Assembly (NCBI RefSeq): GCF_029626225.1
Contig: NZ_JARUBP010000001.1
Location: 7,006,001-7,070,000, forward strand
DNA length: 64,000 nucleotides
Reading direction: 5' to 3'
DNA from: Asanoa sp. WMMD1127
GTDB lineage: Bacteria; Actinomycetota; Actinomycetes; Mycobacteriales; Micromonosporaceae
Shown: one piece after another, positions 7,222-14,639 of the stretch
Layout: each line of letters starts with the position of its first letter
Numbering within the stretch: the first letter of the stretch is position 1
Notes under the pieces: generated by a model
Databases searched by the model: none
What the model saw: the letters and a program-made list of their open reading frames with translations, nothing else
Told to the model about the DNA's origin: nothing
Made by a program: the position numbers and the translations under genes

Positions 7222-8609
7222 CGGCGACCGCCCTGGTCCCGCCGCCGGGCGCGGCGCCGCCACCGGCCGGCGAGCTGAAGGCCCGCCTGCGCCGCGCCCG
7301 CCGCCGGCACCGCGACCACTCGATCGGCGACCTGCTGACCGACCTCTACATGATCGCGTTCCTGATCGCGATCTACGGCTGGGCCGGCGTCGACGCGGTC
7401 AGCGGCTTCCTCCACCGGCAGGTGGCGGCGGCGCCGGCGGACCCGGGCGCGCGCTACTGGATCGGGATCGGCGCCTCGGTGGCGTTGGCCGGGTTCGTCT
7501 GGCAGGGCCTGACCGCGGTCGGGCCGCTCCAGGTGGGTCCGGCGGTGCAGAGCTGGGTGGCGAGCACGCCGCTGTCGCGCCGGGCGCTGCTGGCGCCGCG
7601 GTTCGCGGGGCTGGCCCTGGCGGCGGCCGGCGGCGCGGCGGTCCTGGGCGCGACGGCGGCGGCGATCGGGCGCTCCGGCGACTACGTGTGGGCGGCGGTG
7701 GCCGGGCTCGCCTGGGGTGTGGTGTTCGCCGCCGGGGCCGTGACCGCGCAGGCCGGTCGTCGCCTGCGCTGGCCGGCGCTCGTGCTCGCCGGCGCCGGCG
7801 GGCTGATCGTGCTGGTGGTGGTGCTGCCTCTCGTCGACGTCGCGGCGCCGGGTTTCGCCGTGCTGCCCGCGGTCGCGGTGGCCGGCGTCCTTCCGGCGGT
7901 GGCGCTGCTGGTGCTCGCGGTGCGGGCGCTGCCCCGGATCGACCGGGCCTCGCTGTCGACCGGCGCGCGGTTCGCCTCGGCCGCGTCGTCCGCGGTGCTG
8001 CTGCTCGACCCGTCGATGCTGGCCGCGGTGGTCGAGAACGAGCGCTGGCGCGCCGTCGGCCGGGTCCGCAGCGGCCGGTTCGCGCGCGGCCCGCGCTGGT
8101 GGGTGCTGCTCCAGGCCGACGTCCGCCGGATCGGCCGCAACCGCGCCGCGATCGGCTGGTGGGCGGTGCTCATCCTCGCCGTGTACGCCGTCCAGGTCGC
8201 CCTCCCCGCCGTGGCCGCCTCGGTCCAGGTGATCGCCGCGTACCTGGCGGCCGACCGGTTCGCCGGCGGCCTGCGCGGCATCTCCCGCTCGGCCGGCCTG
8301 CGCCGCGCGCTCGGTGGCAGCGACGCCGGCCTCAAGCTCACGCACCTGCTCGTACCCACCGTCGTCGCGGCCCTGTGGTGGCTCGCGACCCTGCCGGCGG
8401 TCGGCGCGGGACCGCTGTGGCTGCCCCCGCTCCTGGTCGCCGGCGTGGCCGCGACGGTCTACCGCTCGGCGACCCGCGGCCCGATGGTCTACGGCGGCGC
8501 GGTCGCCGAAACCCCGATGGGCGCGGTCCCCGTCGGCCTGATCCGCCAGGTCGTCCGCGGCCCGGACCTGCTCTTCGTGATCGTGGCGATCCAACTGCTG
8601 GTGAGGTGA
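7218..8609 (+). CDS. Multispanning ABC permease-like membrane protein (DUF6297-like)
   Basis: This 463-residue protein begins with a basic cytosolic segment (ELKARLRRARRRHRDHS) followed by about ten hydrophobic stretches, for example LYMIAFLIAIYGWAG, ALVLAGAGGLIVLVVVLPLV and AAIGWWAVLILAVYAVQVAL. There is no ATPase motif, so it pairs with the ATPase encoded just before. It resembles the actinobacterial DUF6297 membrane proteins that accompany such ATPases. GTG start overlaps the ATPase stop by four bases. The transported substrate is unknown. Confidence 0.75.
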   Translation: MTATALVPPPGAAPPPAGELKARLRRARRRHRDHSIGDLLTDLYMIAFLIAIYGWAGVDAVSGFLHRQVAAAPADPGARYWIGIGASVALAGFVWQGLTAVGPLQVGPAVQSWVASTPLSRRALLAPRFAGLALAAAGGAAVLGATAAAIGRSGDYVWAAVAGLAWGVVFAAGAVTAQAGRRLRWPALVLAGAGGLIVLVVVLPLVDVAAPGFAVLPAVAVAGVLPAVALLVLAVRALPRIDRASLSTGARFASAASSAVLLLDPSMLAAVVENERWRAVGRVRSGRFARGPRWWVLLQADVRRIGRNRAAIGWWAVLILAVYAVQVALPAVAASVQVIAAYLAADRFAGGLRGISRSAGLRRALGGSDAGLKLTHLLVPTVVAALWWLATLPAVGAGPLWLPPLLVAGVAATVYRSATRGPMVYGGAVAETPMGAVPVGLIRQVVRGPDLLFVIVAIQLLVR

Positions 8610-8611
8610 CG

Positions 8612-8902
8612 ATGAACCCCGATGAGGTACGCACGGCGGTCGACGAGTTCGCGACGCGGATCGACGCGCTCGGGCCGCCGTCCGGCGCCCCGGTCGCGGT
8701 CGAGGTGGAGCTGAGCCCGGCAGCGGCGAAGGCGCTGGTCGAAGCGCTGCGCTCATGGCACGACCCGCGCGACCAAGGCTCCTGCGCCCAGTGCGGTACG
8801 GGCCGCCTCGACGAGACCTTCACCTGCGTCAGCTGCGGCCAACCGGCGGGCCTCTTCGGCCAACTCGTCCGCGAACGCCTCGCCCGCCACCGCACCGACT
8901 AG
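8612..8902 (+). CDS. Small zinc-ribbon-like protein of the MNIO operon
   Basis: This 96-residue protein starts at an ATG preceded by GAGGTGA, 2 bp after the permease stop. The N-terminal half is acidic and helical. The C-terminal half holds two cysteine pairs (CAQC and CVSC) spaced 15 residues apart, a zinc-ribbon arrangement. It is the last gene of the operon. No family name is recognised. A metal-binding or regulatory accessory role for the operon is possible but unproven. Confidence 0.7.
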   Translation: MNPDEVRTAVDEFATRIDALGPPSGAPVAVEVELSPAAAKALVEALRSWHDPRDQGSCAQCGTGRLDETFTCVSCGQPAGLFGQLVRERLARHRTD

Positions 8903-8909
8903 CGGCCGG

Positions 8910-9317
8910 CTAGCGCCGCGGATCGGTTGGCAGCAGATCGGCGATGTCGTGGTGCAACTTGGCGAGGCCCTGATCGAAGGTCGCGAGGCGACCGCGCCGC
9001 GAACGTGCCTGATAGGCGAGGTAGGCGTCGGTGACCTGGCGATGCCCGATGACACCGCGCATGGGAACCGCTTCGAACGGGATGTCGTCAGGCCAGAACT
9101 CATGACGAGGATGAGCGGTCAGGGACGAGAGCAATCCCGTCGCCGTTACCGCTGTCGCACCGTGTCTCAGCACGAGGCGGATCAAGCCGCCCTGCGTGAT
9201 CGGGCACGTGGCGAAGCCTTCGTCGTTGGCCGCGAACCAGGCTTCCGCCGAGTCGTGGTGCACGTGGTCGGCGGTCAGGAGTGCGATGAGGACGTTGGTG
9301 TCGAGCAGCACCGTCAC
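8910..9317 (-). CDS. PIN-domain ribonuclease toxin, VapC family
   Basis: This 135-residue PIN domain opens with VLLDTNVLIALL (catalytic Asp6). Later acidic residues are Asp97 (VTDAYLAYQA) and Asp115 (LATFDQGLA). The position usually held by a catalytic Glu reads Gln42 in CPITQGGLIRL, a form I recall in other actinobacterial PIN proteins, so it is not evidence of inactivation. It overlaps the antitoxin stop by four bases, the classic coupled arrangement. The product is expected to cleave RNA when freed from its antitoxin. It is convergent with the MNIO operon, ending 8 bp after it. Confidence 0.88.
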   Translation of the reverse strand: MTVLLDTNVLIALLTADHVHHDSAEAWFAANDEGFATCPITQGGLIRLVLRHGATAVTATGLLSSLTAHPRHEFWPDDIPFEAVPMRGVIGHRQVTDAYLAYQARSRRGRLATFDQGLAKLHHDIADLLPTDPRR

Positions 9318-9544
9318 GTGTCCGGGTCCTCCATCGATCGCACGTTCTCACTGGTGATGGGGAAGCCGAGCCGGATAACCGGAAGGCCGGTCACCGGGCT
9401 GCGTGAGACTTCTTGAGCCTCGCCTTGACCCAACCCCCGACGCATCAGGTCGGCGACCGTCTCGCTGAGACTGCGCCGGGTGTCCCGCGCGATGGAGAGC
9501 GCGAGCTGATGTAGGTCATCGGGCAGGTCAATGGTGGTGCGCAT
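9314..9544 (-). CDS. Ribbon-helix-helix antitoxin, VapB-like
   Basis: This 76-residue protein starts MRTTIDLPDDLHQLALSIA, a ribbon-helix-helix DNA-binding N-terminus, followed by SLSETVADLMRRGLG. The C-terminal tail is the likely toxin-binding part. I chose the ATG at 9544 because it gives the canonical RHH start. An extension to 9577 would begin inside the palindromic operator. It is encoded directly upstream of and overlapping the PIN toxin, which it should neutralise and co-repress. Confidence 0.85.
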   Translation of the reverse strand: MRTTIDLPDDLHQLALSIARDTRRSLSETVADLMRRGLGQGEAQEVSRSPVTGLPVIRLGFPITSENVRSMEDPDT

Positions 9545-9562
9545 GCGAGAAGCGTACATCTC

Positions 9563-9576
9563 TGCATCATGATGCA
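9563..9576. promoter_or_regulatory. Perfect 14-bp palindrome, probable vapBC operator
   Basis: TGCATCATGATGCA is perfectly self-complementary and lies 18 bp upstream of the antitoxin start. RHH antitoxins bind such palindromes as tetramers to repress their own operon. Function is inferred from symmetry and location. Confidence 0.65.
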
Positions 9577-9610
9577 CTGATGTTGGATCGCCGTTGCTTG
9601 ATCAAAGTAG

Positions 9611-10156
9611 CTAGCCGGCTGCTTCGCGGAGCTTCGCGAACTCGGCTGTCAGGGCCGGGAGTTGGAAGTGGGCGTTCAGGCCGCTCGGGTTCGGCAGGAT
9701 CCAGAGCTTCGCCGGGCCCGCGTGCTCCGGTTGCGGGCCGACCGTGGCCTTGGGGCGGCCGAAGGCCGTCCGGTAGGCCGTCACGCCCAGGATCGCGATC
9801 CAGTGTGGACGCCAGCGCGTGGCCTTGGCGGCCAGGGCCGCTCCGCCGGCGGTCAGTTCGGCGGGCGTCAGCTCGTCGGCGCGGGCGCTGGCCCGGTCGA
9901 CGATGTTGGTGATGCCCAGGCCCGCGTCCAGAAGGGACAGTTGCTCGGCCGGGTCGAGCTGGCGGTCGGTGAAGCCCGAGCGGTGCAGGGCCGGCCAGAA
10001 CCGGTTGCCCGGGCGGGCGAAATGGTGGCCGGTCGCCGCCGACCAGAGGCCCGGGTTGATGCCGCAGAACAGCACGCGCAGTCCCGGCGCGATGACGTCC
10101 GGGATCGTCCTGTCGGCCGCGGCCGCCAGGTCGGCCTTGGTGGGGCGGGCGTTCAC
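9611..10156 (-). CDS. mug: G/U mismatch-specific DNA glycosylase (Mug family)
   Basis: This 181-residue uracil-DNA glycosylase-fold protein has the Mug active-site motif GINPGLWSAATGHHFARPGN and the second motif LPNPSGLNAHF. It removes uracil or ethenocytosine mispaired with guanine during base-excision repair in the cytosol. Length matches stand-alone bacterial Mug. It overlaps the start-proximal SDR gene by four bases and is probably co-transcribed with it. Confidence 0.92.
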   Translation of the reverse strand: MNARPTKADLAAAADRTIPDVIAPGLRVLFCGINPGLWSAATGHHFARPGNRFWPALHRSGFTDRQLDPAEQLSLLDAGLGITNIVDRASARADELTPAELTAGGAALAAKATRWRPHWIAILGVTAYRTAFGRPKATVGPQPEHAGPAKLWILPNPSGLNAHFQLPALTAEFAKLREAAG

Positions 10157-10914
10157 AGGGCGCGGATCAGCCCGCCGTCGACGGCGATCGCCGAACCGGT
10201 CACATAGGACGCCGCCGGCGACAGCAGGAAGGCCGCCGCCCGGCCGAACTCCGCGGCGTCGCCGATGCGGCGCAGCGGGATGTCGTCGGCCGCGGTCGCG
10301 CTCGGGCGGGTGGGATCGTCGGGGTCGCCGTAGACGGCCCGCGTGCGGTCGGTGAGGAAACGACCCGGGAGCAGGCTCACCACGCGTACGCCGCGCGGGC
10401 CCAGCTCGTCGGCCATGTCCTTGGCGACACCGACCAGGCCCGGGCGGAAGCCGTTGGAGATGCCGAGGTTCGCGATCGGGGTGCGGGCCGACGACGAGAG
10501 CACGAGGCCGATCGCGCCTCCTGGTCGGAGCGCCGCCGCGATCACCCGGGCCGTGCGGACAGCGCCCAGGAAGACCGTCTCGAACGACGTGCGCCAGTCG
10601 GCGTCGGAGGTGCCCAGGGCCGTGCCGGGCGGCGGGCCGCCGACTGAGAGCAGGGCCCCGTCGAGCCGGCCGAACGCCTCTCGAGCGAGGGCCACCAGGC
10701 GGGCGGCGGTGTTCTCCTCGGCCAGGTCGGCCACGAGGCCCTGGACCTTGCCGAGCCCGCCGAGCTCGGCGACCGCCGCGTCGACCTTGTCGGCGTCGCG
10801 GGACGAGACGACCACCCTGGCGCCCTCTTCGACGAGGCAGCGGGCCGTCGCGAAGCCGAGGCCGCGGGTGGCGCCGGTCAGCACGTACACGCGGTCAGCC
10901 AGGCCGAGGTCCAT
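10153..10914 (-). CDS. SDR-family oxidoreductase lacking the usual catalytic tyrosine
   Basis: This 253-residue Rossmann-fold protein has the cofactor motif TGATRGLG and a C-terminal YVTGSAIAVDGGL typical of classical short-chain dehydrogenases. After the catalytic-serine strand (LVLSSSART) the usual Tyr-x3-Lys is replaced by a segment SNGFRPGLVGVAK, so Asn or Phe takes the Tyr position while a Lys remains downstream. I recall this form in a FabG-like subfamily, so the protein may still be active or may bind without classical catalysis. Start at the ATG giving MDLGLADRVYVLTG. It is followed, with a 4-base overlap, by mug. Confidence 0.85.
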   Translation of the reverse strand: MDLGLADRVYVLTGATRGLGFATARCLVEEGARVVVSSRDADKVDAAVAELGGLGKVQGLVADLAEENTAARLVALAREAFGRLDGALLSVGGPPPGTALGTSDADWRTSFETVFLGAVRTARVIAAALRPGGAIGLVLSSSARTPIANLGISNGFRPGLVGVAKDMADELGPRGVRVVSLLPGRFLTDRTRAVYGDPDDPTRPSATAADDIPLRRIGDAAEFGRAAAFLLSPAASYVTGSAIAVDGGLIRAL

Positions 10915-10974
10915 GCCAGGGATCCTGCCGCACGGCCCGGCCCGCCACAAACGCTCAGTCGCCGGCCATCGGGC

Positions 10975-11505
10975 TCAGTCTCCGGAGATTGGGAACAAGA
11001 TGGGGCTGAGCAGGTGCGGCCGGCGGTCCGGCGCGGGCTCGTTGCCGATCCGGGAGACGAGGGCGGCCCGCATCGCCTCGACCAGGTCGGCGCGTTCCTC
11101 GTCGGTGAGCCAGATCGCGTGCTGGCGGAAGCCGACCAGGTCACCGACCGCGTCGGCCTTGCCGGTGGCGAGGTAGCCGTCGAACTCCGCGATCAGCGTC
11201 GCCATCGCGGCCGCGAACGCCTGGCGCAGCTCGTCGGGCGAGGCCGCGGCGACCCGGTCGGCCGGGATCGTGGCCCGGTCCCGGCGGAGCCGGTAGCTGC
11301 GTTCCACGAAGCCGCGTACCCGTTGCTCGTCGGCGACCTCGATGATCCCCGCGTCGGCGAGCACCGCGACATGCCGGTAGACGGTCGCCTTCGACACGTC
11401 CGGCATCCGCTCCACGAGCTGCGCGGTCGTCACCGTGCGGTCGCCGGACAGGGCGTGCACGATCCGCAGCCGCACGGGGTGCACCAGCAACTCGACGGTG
11501 TCCAC
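10975..11505 (-). CDS. ArsR-like winged-helix transcriptional regulator
   Basis: This 176-residue protein begins with VELLVHPVRLRIVHALSG, the start of an ArsR-like winged helix. The recognition part is DVSKATVYRHVAVLADAGII and the wing is VERSYRLRRD. A longer C-terminal domain of about 100 residues follows, typical of the HTH_20-type regulators rather than metal-sensing ArsR, and no cysteine metal site is visible. It is divergent from an alpha/beta hydrolase gene with 52 bp between the starts and probably controls it. Confidence 0.85.
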   Translation of the reverse strand: MDTVELLVHPVRLRIVHALSGDRTVTTAQLVERMPDVSKATVYRHVAVLADAGIIEVADEQRVRGFVERSYRLRRDRATIPADRVAAASPDELRQAFAAAMATLIAEFDGYLATGKADAVGDLVGFRQHAIWLTDEERADLVEAMRAALVSRIGNEPAPDRRPHLLSPILFPISGD

Positions 11506-11522
11506 CCGACGATGGTCTCACA

Positions 11523-11540
11523 TTTGACACTGTTCGCAAA
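11523..11540. promoter_or_regulatory. Candidate operator between winged-helix regulator and hydrolase
   Basis: TTTG-N10-CAAA forms an interrupted inverted repeat in the 52-bp divergent gap. It is the only clear symmetry there and is a candidate binding site for the neighbouring regulator. Short half-sites make this a weak call. Confidence 0.35.
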
Positions 11541-11557
11541 CGTGCGACTATTAGTCC

Positions 11558-12424
11558 ATGACCAACCTCGGGCACCTCCACCCCGTCGGCGACCGCAAGC
11601 TCTGGCTGCACCACGAGCCGGGCGACGCCGCCCCGACGGTGGTCTTCCTCCCCGGCGCGGGCCTGGTCGGGCTCGACTTCCTCGCCGCCCAACGGCGCAC
11701 GCCGTCCGCGGTGCTCTACGACCGGGCCGGCACGGGCTGGAGCTCGTCCGTCCCGCTCCCGCGCAGCGCCGCCGCCGTGGCCGAGGAGCTCCGCGAGCTG
11801 CTGCGGGTGGCGGGCATCGCCGGCCCGGTCATCCTGGCGGGCCACTCGCTGGGCGCGTTCTACGCCCGCCGCTACGCCCAACTGTTCCCGGCCGAGGTCG
11901 CCGGGCTGCTGCTGATCGACCCCGGCCACGAGGACATCTTCGACTTCCTGCCGCCCGAGGCGCGCGAGCTGGACGCCGAGATCAAGCGGCAGACCGGCGA
12001 CCTGCCGGAGTTGACCGACGAGCAACGCCGGATCGCCACCGGCCAGTACGCGCAGCTCTACGCCGAATGGCCGGCCGCCGAGCGGGCGGCGCTGACCGCG
12101 TACCACCTCGACCGGTGGCGCATCGCCGTCGACGAGACCCGCAACTTCGACACGGAGATCTACGCGGAGCTGCGCGCCGGCGGCCCGCTGCCCGACGTAC
12201 CCCTGCTGGTGTTGACCGCCGGCGGCCACAACCCGGTCTGGCAGCACTTCGCCGACGAGGATCTGGTGAGCCGGGCCCACGCGGGCATCGACGCCATGCA
12301 CCGCGCGATGGTCGCGGCCGTGCCGCGCGGCGAGCACCAGGTCGTCCCGGGCGCCGCGCACGGTTACCTGCCGATCCAGCACCCGGCCGCGATCGCCGAC
12401 GCGGTCAGCCGGCTGCGGCCGTGA
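11558..12424 (+). CDS. Alpha/beta hydrolase
   Basis: This 288-residue protein has an alpha/beta-hydrolase fold. The nucleophile elbow is AGHSLGAFYARRYA, the oxyanion-loop strand is VVFLPGAGLVG, and the acid and histidine lie in the C-terminal part (PGAAHGYLPIQHPAA). It is probably cytosolic, as no signal peptide is present. The substrate is not predictable. It is divergent from the winged-helix regulator and its last 20 bp overlap, tail to tail, the XRE-type regulator on the other strand. Confidence 0.88.
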   Translation: MTNLGHLHPVGDRKLWLHHEPGDAAPTVVFLPGAGLVGLDFLAAQRRTPSAVLYDRAGTGWSSSVPLPRSAAAVAEELRELLRVAGIAGPVILAGHSLGAFYARRYAQLFPAEVAGLLLIDPGHEDIFDFLPPEARELDAEIKRQTGDLPELTDEQRRIATGQYAQLYAEWPAAERAALTAYHLDRWRIAVDETRNFDTEIYAELRAGGPLPDVPLLVLTAGGHNPVWQHFADEDLVSRAHAGIDAMHRAMVAAVPRGEHQVVPGAAHGYLPIQHPAAIADAVSRLRP

Positions 12425-13184
12425 GCGCCTCGGTGGTCGCGGCGTCGGCCGGGAAGAACGCCTCGACGGCGAGCCCGGCCACCGTGACGTCCCTCGGGGT
12501 CCCGAACAGCGTCGTCGTGCTGATGAACGACAGGTCGCGATAGCGCAGCGGCACCACGACGCTGGCCGCGCCGCCGGTGGTCGCCGTCCCGCCACCGGGA
12601 TAGCCGGCCAGCTCCTCGTGCAGCGCGTGCAGCACGGGGTCGTTGGTCGTGGCGGCCTGCTGCCGCAACCGATGCAGCAGGTGGGCGCGCCACTCGGGCA
12701 GGTTGGCGATCCCCGGCGCCATGCCGTCGGGATGCAGGCTGAGCCGCAACACGTTGACCGGCGGCGCCAGCAGGTGCGCCGCCGCGCCGTCGGTGAACAA
12801 CCCGACCGCCGCGTTGGCGTCGACGAGGTGCCAGTGCTGGTCGACCAGCGCCGCGGGAAAGGGCCCGTGCCCGTCGAGGATCTGCCGCACCGCCGCCCGC
12901 ACCGGCGCGAGCTCAGGATCACCCAACTCATGCCGGGGGTACGCCGGCGCGTGTCCCCCGGCGAGCAGGATCGTGTTGCGCTCGGCGAGCGGGATGTCCA
13001 ACTCCTCCGCGAGCCGCAGGATCAGCTCGGGGCTCGGCCGCGACCGCCCGGTCTCCACGAAGCTCAGGTGCCGGGTGGAGATCCCCGTCTCGACGGAGAG
13101 GTCGAGCTGACTCATCCGCCGGCTGCGGCGCCAGTCGCGCAGCAGCTCGCCGACCGGTCGCGCGGGCCTGGTCATCGTGGTCAC
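12405..13184 (-). CDS. XRE-family regulator with MmyB-like ligand domain
   Basis: This 259-residue protein has an N-terminal helix-turn-helix (RMSQLDLSVETGISTRHLSF then VETGRSRPSPELILRLAEEL). A long C-terminal domain includes HWHLVDANAA, VNVLRLSLHPDGMAP and VVPLRYRDLSFISTTTLFG, characteristic of the MmyB-like PAS-type ligand-binding domain. Such proteins are actinobacterial regulators of adjacent oxidoreductase or SnoaL genes. It is divergent from an NTF2-like gene, with a perfect palindrome between them. Confidence 0.9.
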   Translation of the reverse strand: MTTMTRPARPVGELLRDWRRSRRMSQLDLSVETGISTRHLSFVETGRSRPSPELILRLAEELDIPLAERNTILLAGGHAPAYPRHELGDPELAPVRAAVRQILDGHGPFPAALVDQHWHLVDANAAVGLFTDGAAAHLLAPPVNVLRLSLHPDGMAPGIANLPEWRAHLLHRLRQQAATTNDPVLHALHEELAGYPGGGTATTGGAASVVVPLRYRDLSFISTTTLFGTPRDVTVAGLAVEAFFPADAATTEALTAAAG

Positions 13185-13219
13185 AGCGTCGACGCTAACG
13201 ACCCGGCGGGGGCCGGACC

Positions 13220-13236
13220 ATTACCTCGGAGGTAAT
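13220..13236. promoter_or_regulatory. Perfect palindrome ATTACCTC-G-GAGGTAAT, probable XRE operator
   Basis: The two 8-bp arms are perfect inverted copies around a single G. The site lies 36 bp from the XRE start and 60 bp from the NTF2-like start, in the shared divergent region, where one dimer could control both. Its A+T-richness stands out locally. Confidence 0.7.
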
Positions 13237-13295
13237 CGACAGTCGTCCGCGGCCGCGGCGATCATCGACCTCACCGATCAACGAGGAGGCTTCCG

Positions 13296-13664
13296 ATGAC
13301 CACGACCTACACCGACCTGGCCGAGCGCTACATCGCCGTCTGGAACCAGACCGACCCGGTCAAGCGCCGCGCCGACATCGAGGCCCTGTGGGCGCCCGGC
13401 GGCCGTTACGTCGACCCGCTGGCGTCGGCGGAGGGCCGCGACGCGATCGACGCGACCATCGCCGCGGTGCAGAACCAGTTCCCGGGCATGGTGTTCACGC
13501 TGTCTGGCCCGATCGACGGCCACCACAACCAGGTGCGCTTCGCGTGGGAGCTCGGCCCGGCGGGCGCCGAGGCCCCGATCGCCGGCTTCGACGTCGCCAC
13601 CACCGACGACAACGGCCAGCTCGACCAGGTGCTCGGCTTCCTGGACCGGGTGCCCACGGCCTGA
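13296..13664 (+). CDS. NTF2-like / SnoaL-fold protein
   Basis: This 122-residue protein starts at ATG after a strong GAGGAGG ribosome-binding site. It has the NTF2-like pattern ERYIAVWNQTDPVKRRADIE then LWAPGGRYVDPLASAEGRDA and VRFAWELGP. Such small cone-shaped proteins act as isomerases, hydrolases or ligand binders. The partner XRE/MmyB regulator is divergent and shares the palindromic control site. The substrate is unknown. Confidence 0.88.
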   Translation: MTTTYTDLAERYIAVWNQTDPVKRRADIEALWAPGGRYVDPLASAEGRDAIDATIAAVQNQFPGMVFTLSGPIDGHHNQVRFAWELGPAGAEAPIAGFDVATTDDNGQLDQVLGFLDRVPTA

Positions 13665-13679
13665 CACGGCCTCGAATTG

Positions 13680-13717
13680 ACGGCCGGCGCGCGCCAACGA
13701 CCGCGGGCGCCGGCCGT
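13680..13717 (+). terminator. Hairpin terminator after the NTF2-like gene
   Basis: An 11-bp perfect stem (ACGGCCGGCGC with GCGCCGGCCGT) encloses a 16-base loop, 15 bp after the NTF2-like stop and before the convergent hydrolase. It lacks a clear T-run, as is usual for high-GC actinobacterial terminators. Confidence 0.6.
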
Positions 13718-13804
13718 CTCCGCCGAGCCGACCTGCCGCACAGCTGTCGCCTGTCGCCGGTTGTCGGTGACGGGCTTCGGCCGGCGGCGGGACGGCGTCG
13801 GCGA

Positions 13805-14551
13805 TCAGGTGAGGTGCCGGGCCAGCCAGCCGGTCACCGCCGCGTCGACCTCGGCCGCATGTGTCACCGGCGTGTGTCCCATACCCGGCACGTGCACCAG
13901 CGACGCCCGCCCGGCCGGCAGCGCCTGCCAGAGCTTCTCCGCCGGTACGCGCAGCCCGGGCTCGTCGTCCTCCTCGCCGACGACGAGCAGCACCGGAGTC
14001 GACAGCTCGTCCGCGCGGGCGACGAAGTCGAACCGCTCGGCCATCGCGGTGCTCGACGCGCTCCACGGGTACGCCATCCCGAACGCCCGCTCGTTCGCCG
14101 TCACCAGCCCGCTGAGCTGGACCACCGGGCTGATCAGGGCCGTCGCGCGGGCGGGCGCGCCGGCGGCGAGCACCTGCTGCGCCACCAGCGCGCCGATCGA
14201 GCCGCCGACCAGGGCGAGCCGGTCGTCGACGGGCAGCCGCGATCGCAGCTCAGCCAGCACGGCCGGGAACTCCTCCGCCGCGAGCCTCACGATCGGCTCG
14301 AAGACGTTGGCCACGACGTCGCTGAAGTCCGGACCGCCAGGCGGCGTGCGATCGCCGGTCAGTGGCAGGCCGAGATAGACCCGCCACGCGTCGAGCCCGG
14401 CGAGCGGCAGCAGCGCCGCCATCCGCGCCGGGTCGGCCGGCTCGTCGAGCAGGTGCCACGCCACCACCAGCGCAGCCGGGCGGGACGGGTCCTGCGGCGC
14501 CAGGACAGTGATCGGGACGCCGGCCGCGGTGTCGTGCTGTACAGGTGTCAT
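13805..14551 (-). CDS. Alpha/beta hydrolase (dienelactone-hydrolase-like)
   Basis: This 248-residue protein has the nucleophile elbow GGSIGALVAQQVL, an acid region (LLVVGEEDDEPGLRVPAEKL) and a C-terminal His in VPGMGHTPVTHAAEVD. Short insertions and overall length suit the dienelactone-hydrolase-like or small esterase group. Start at ATG 14551. It is divergent from the LysR-type regulator at 14640, which probably controls it through the palindrome between them. Confidence 0.85.
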   Translation of the reverse strand: MTPVQHDTAAGVPITVLAPQDPSRPAALVVAWHLLDEPADPARMAALLPLAGLDAWRVYLGLPLTGDRTPPGGPDFSDVVANVFEPIVRLAAEEFPAVLAELRSRLPVDDRLALVGGSIGALVAQQVLAAGAPARATALISPVVQLSGLVTANERAFGMAYPWSASSTAMAERFDFVARADELSTPVLLVVGEEDDEPGLRVPAEKLWQALPAGRASLVHVPGMGHTPVTHAAEVDAAVTGWLARHLT

Positions 14552-14601
14552 GCCGGTAGCACACCGCGCAGGACCGTTCGGTGTCGAACAACTCTGTCCG
14601 G

Positions 14602-14622
14602 CGGTTGGACAACCGACGGTTG
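14602..14622. promoter_or_regulatory. LysR-type operator candidate (CGGTTG palindrome plus extra half-site)
   Basis: CGGTTG-GA-CAACCG at 14602-14615 is a perfect inverted repeat, followed directly by another CGGTTG at 14617-14622. This cluster is about 20-40 bp before the LysR-type start and 50 bp from the hydrolase start. The multiple half-sites fit a LysR tetramer. Confidence 0.5.
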
Positions 14623-14639
14623 TCATGCAAGGTGGGGGC

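Noticed and set aside
6906-8756. 616-codon minus-strand frame
   Set aside because: Antisense to the ABC permease; low-complexity Arg/Gly/Asp composition and no motif.
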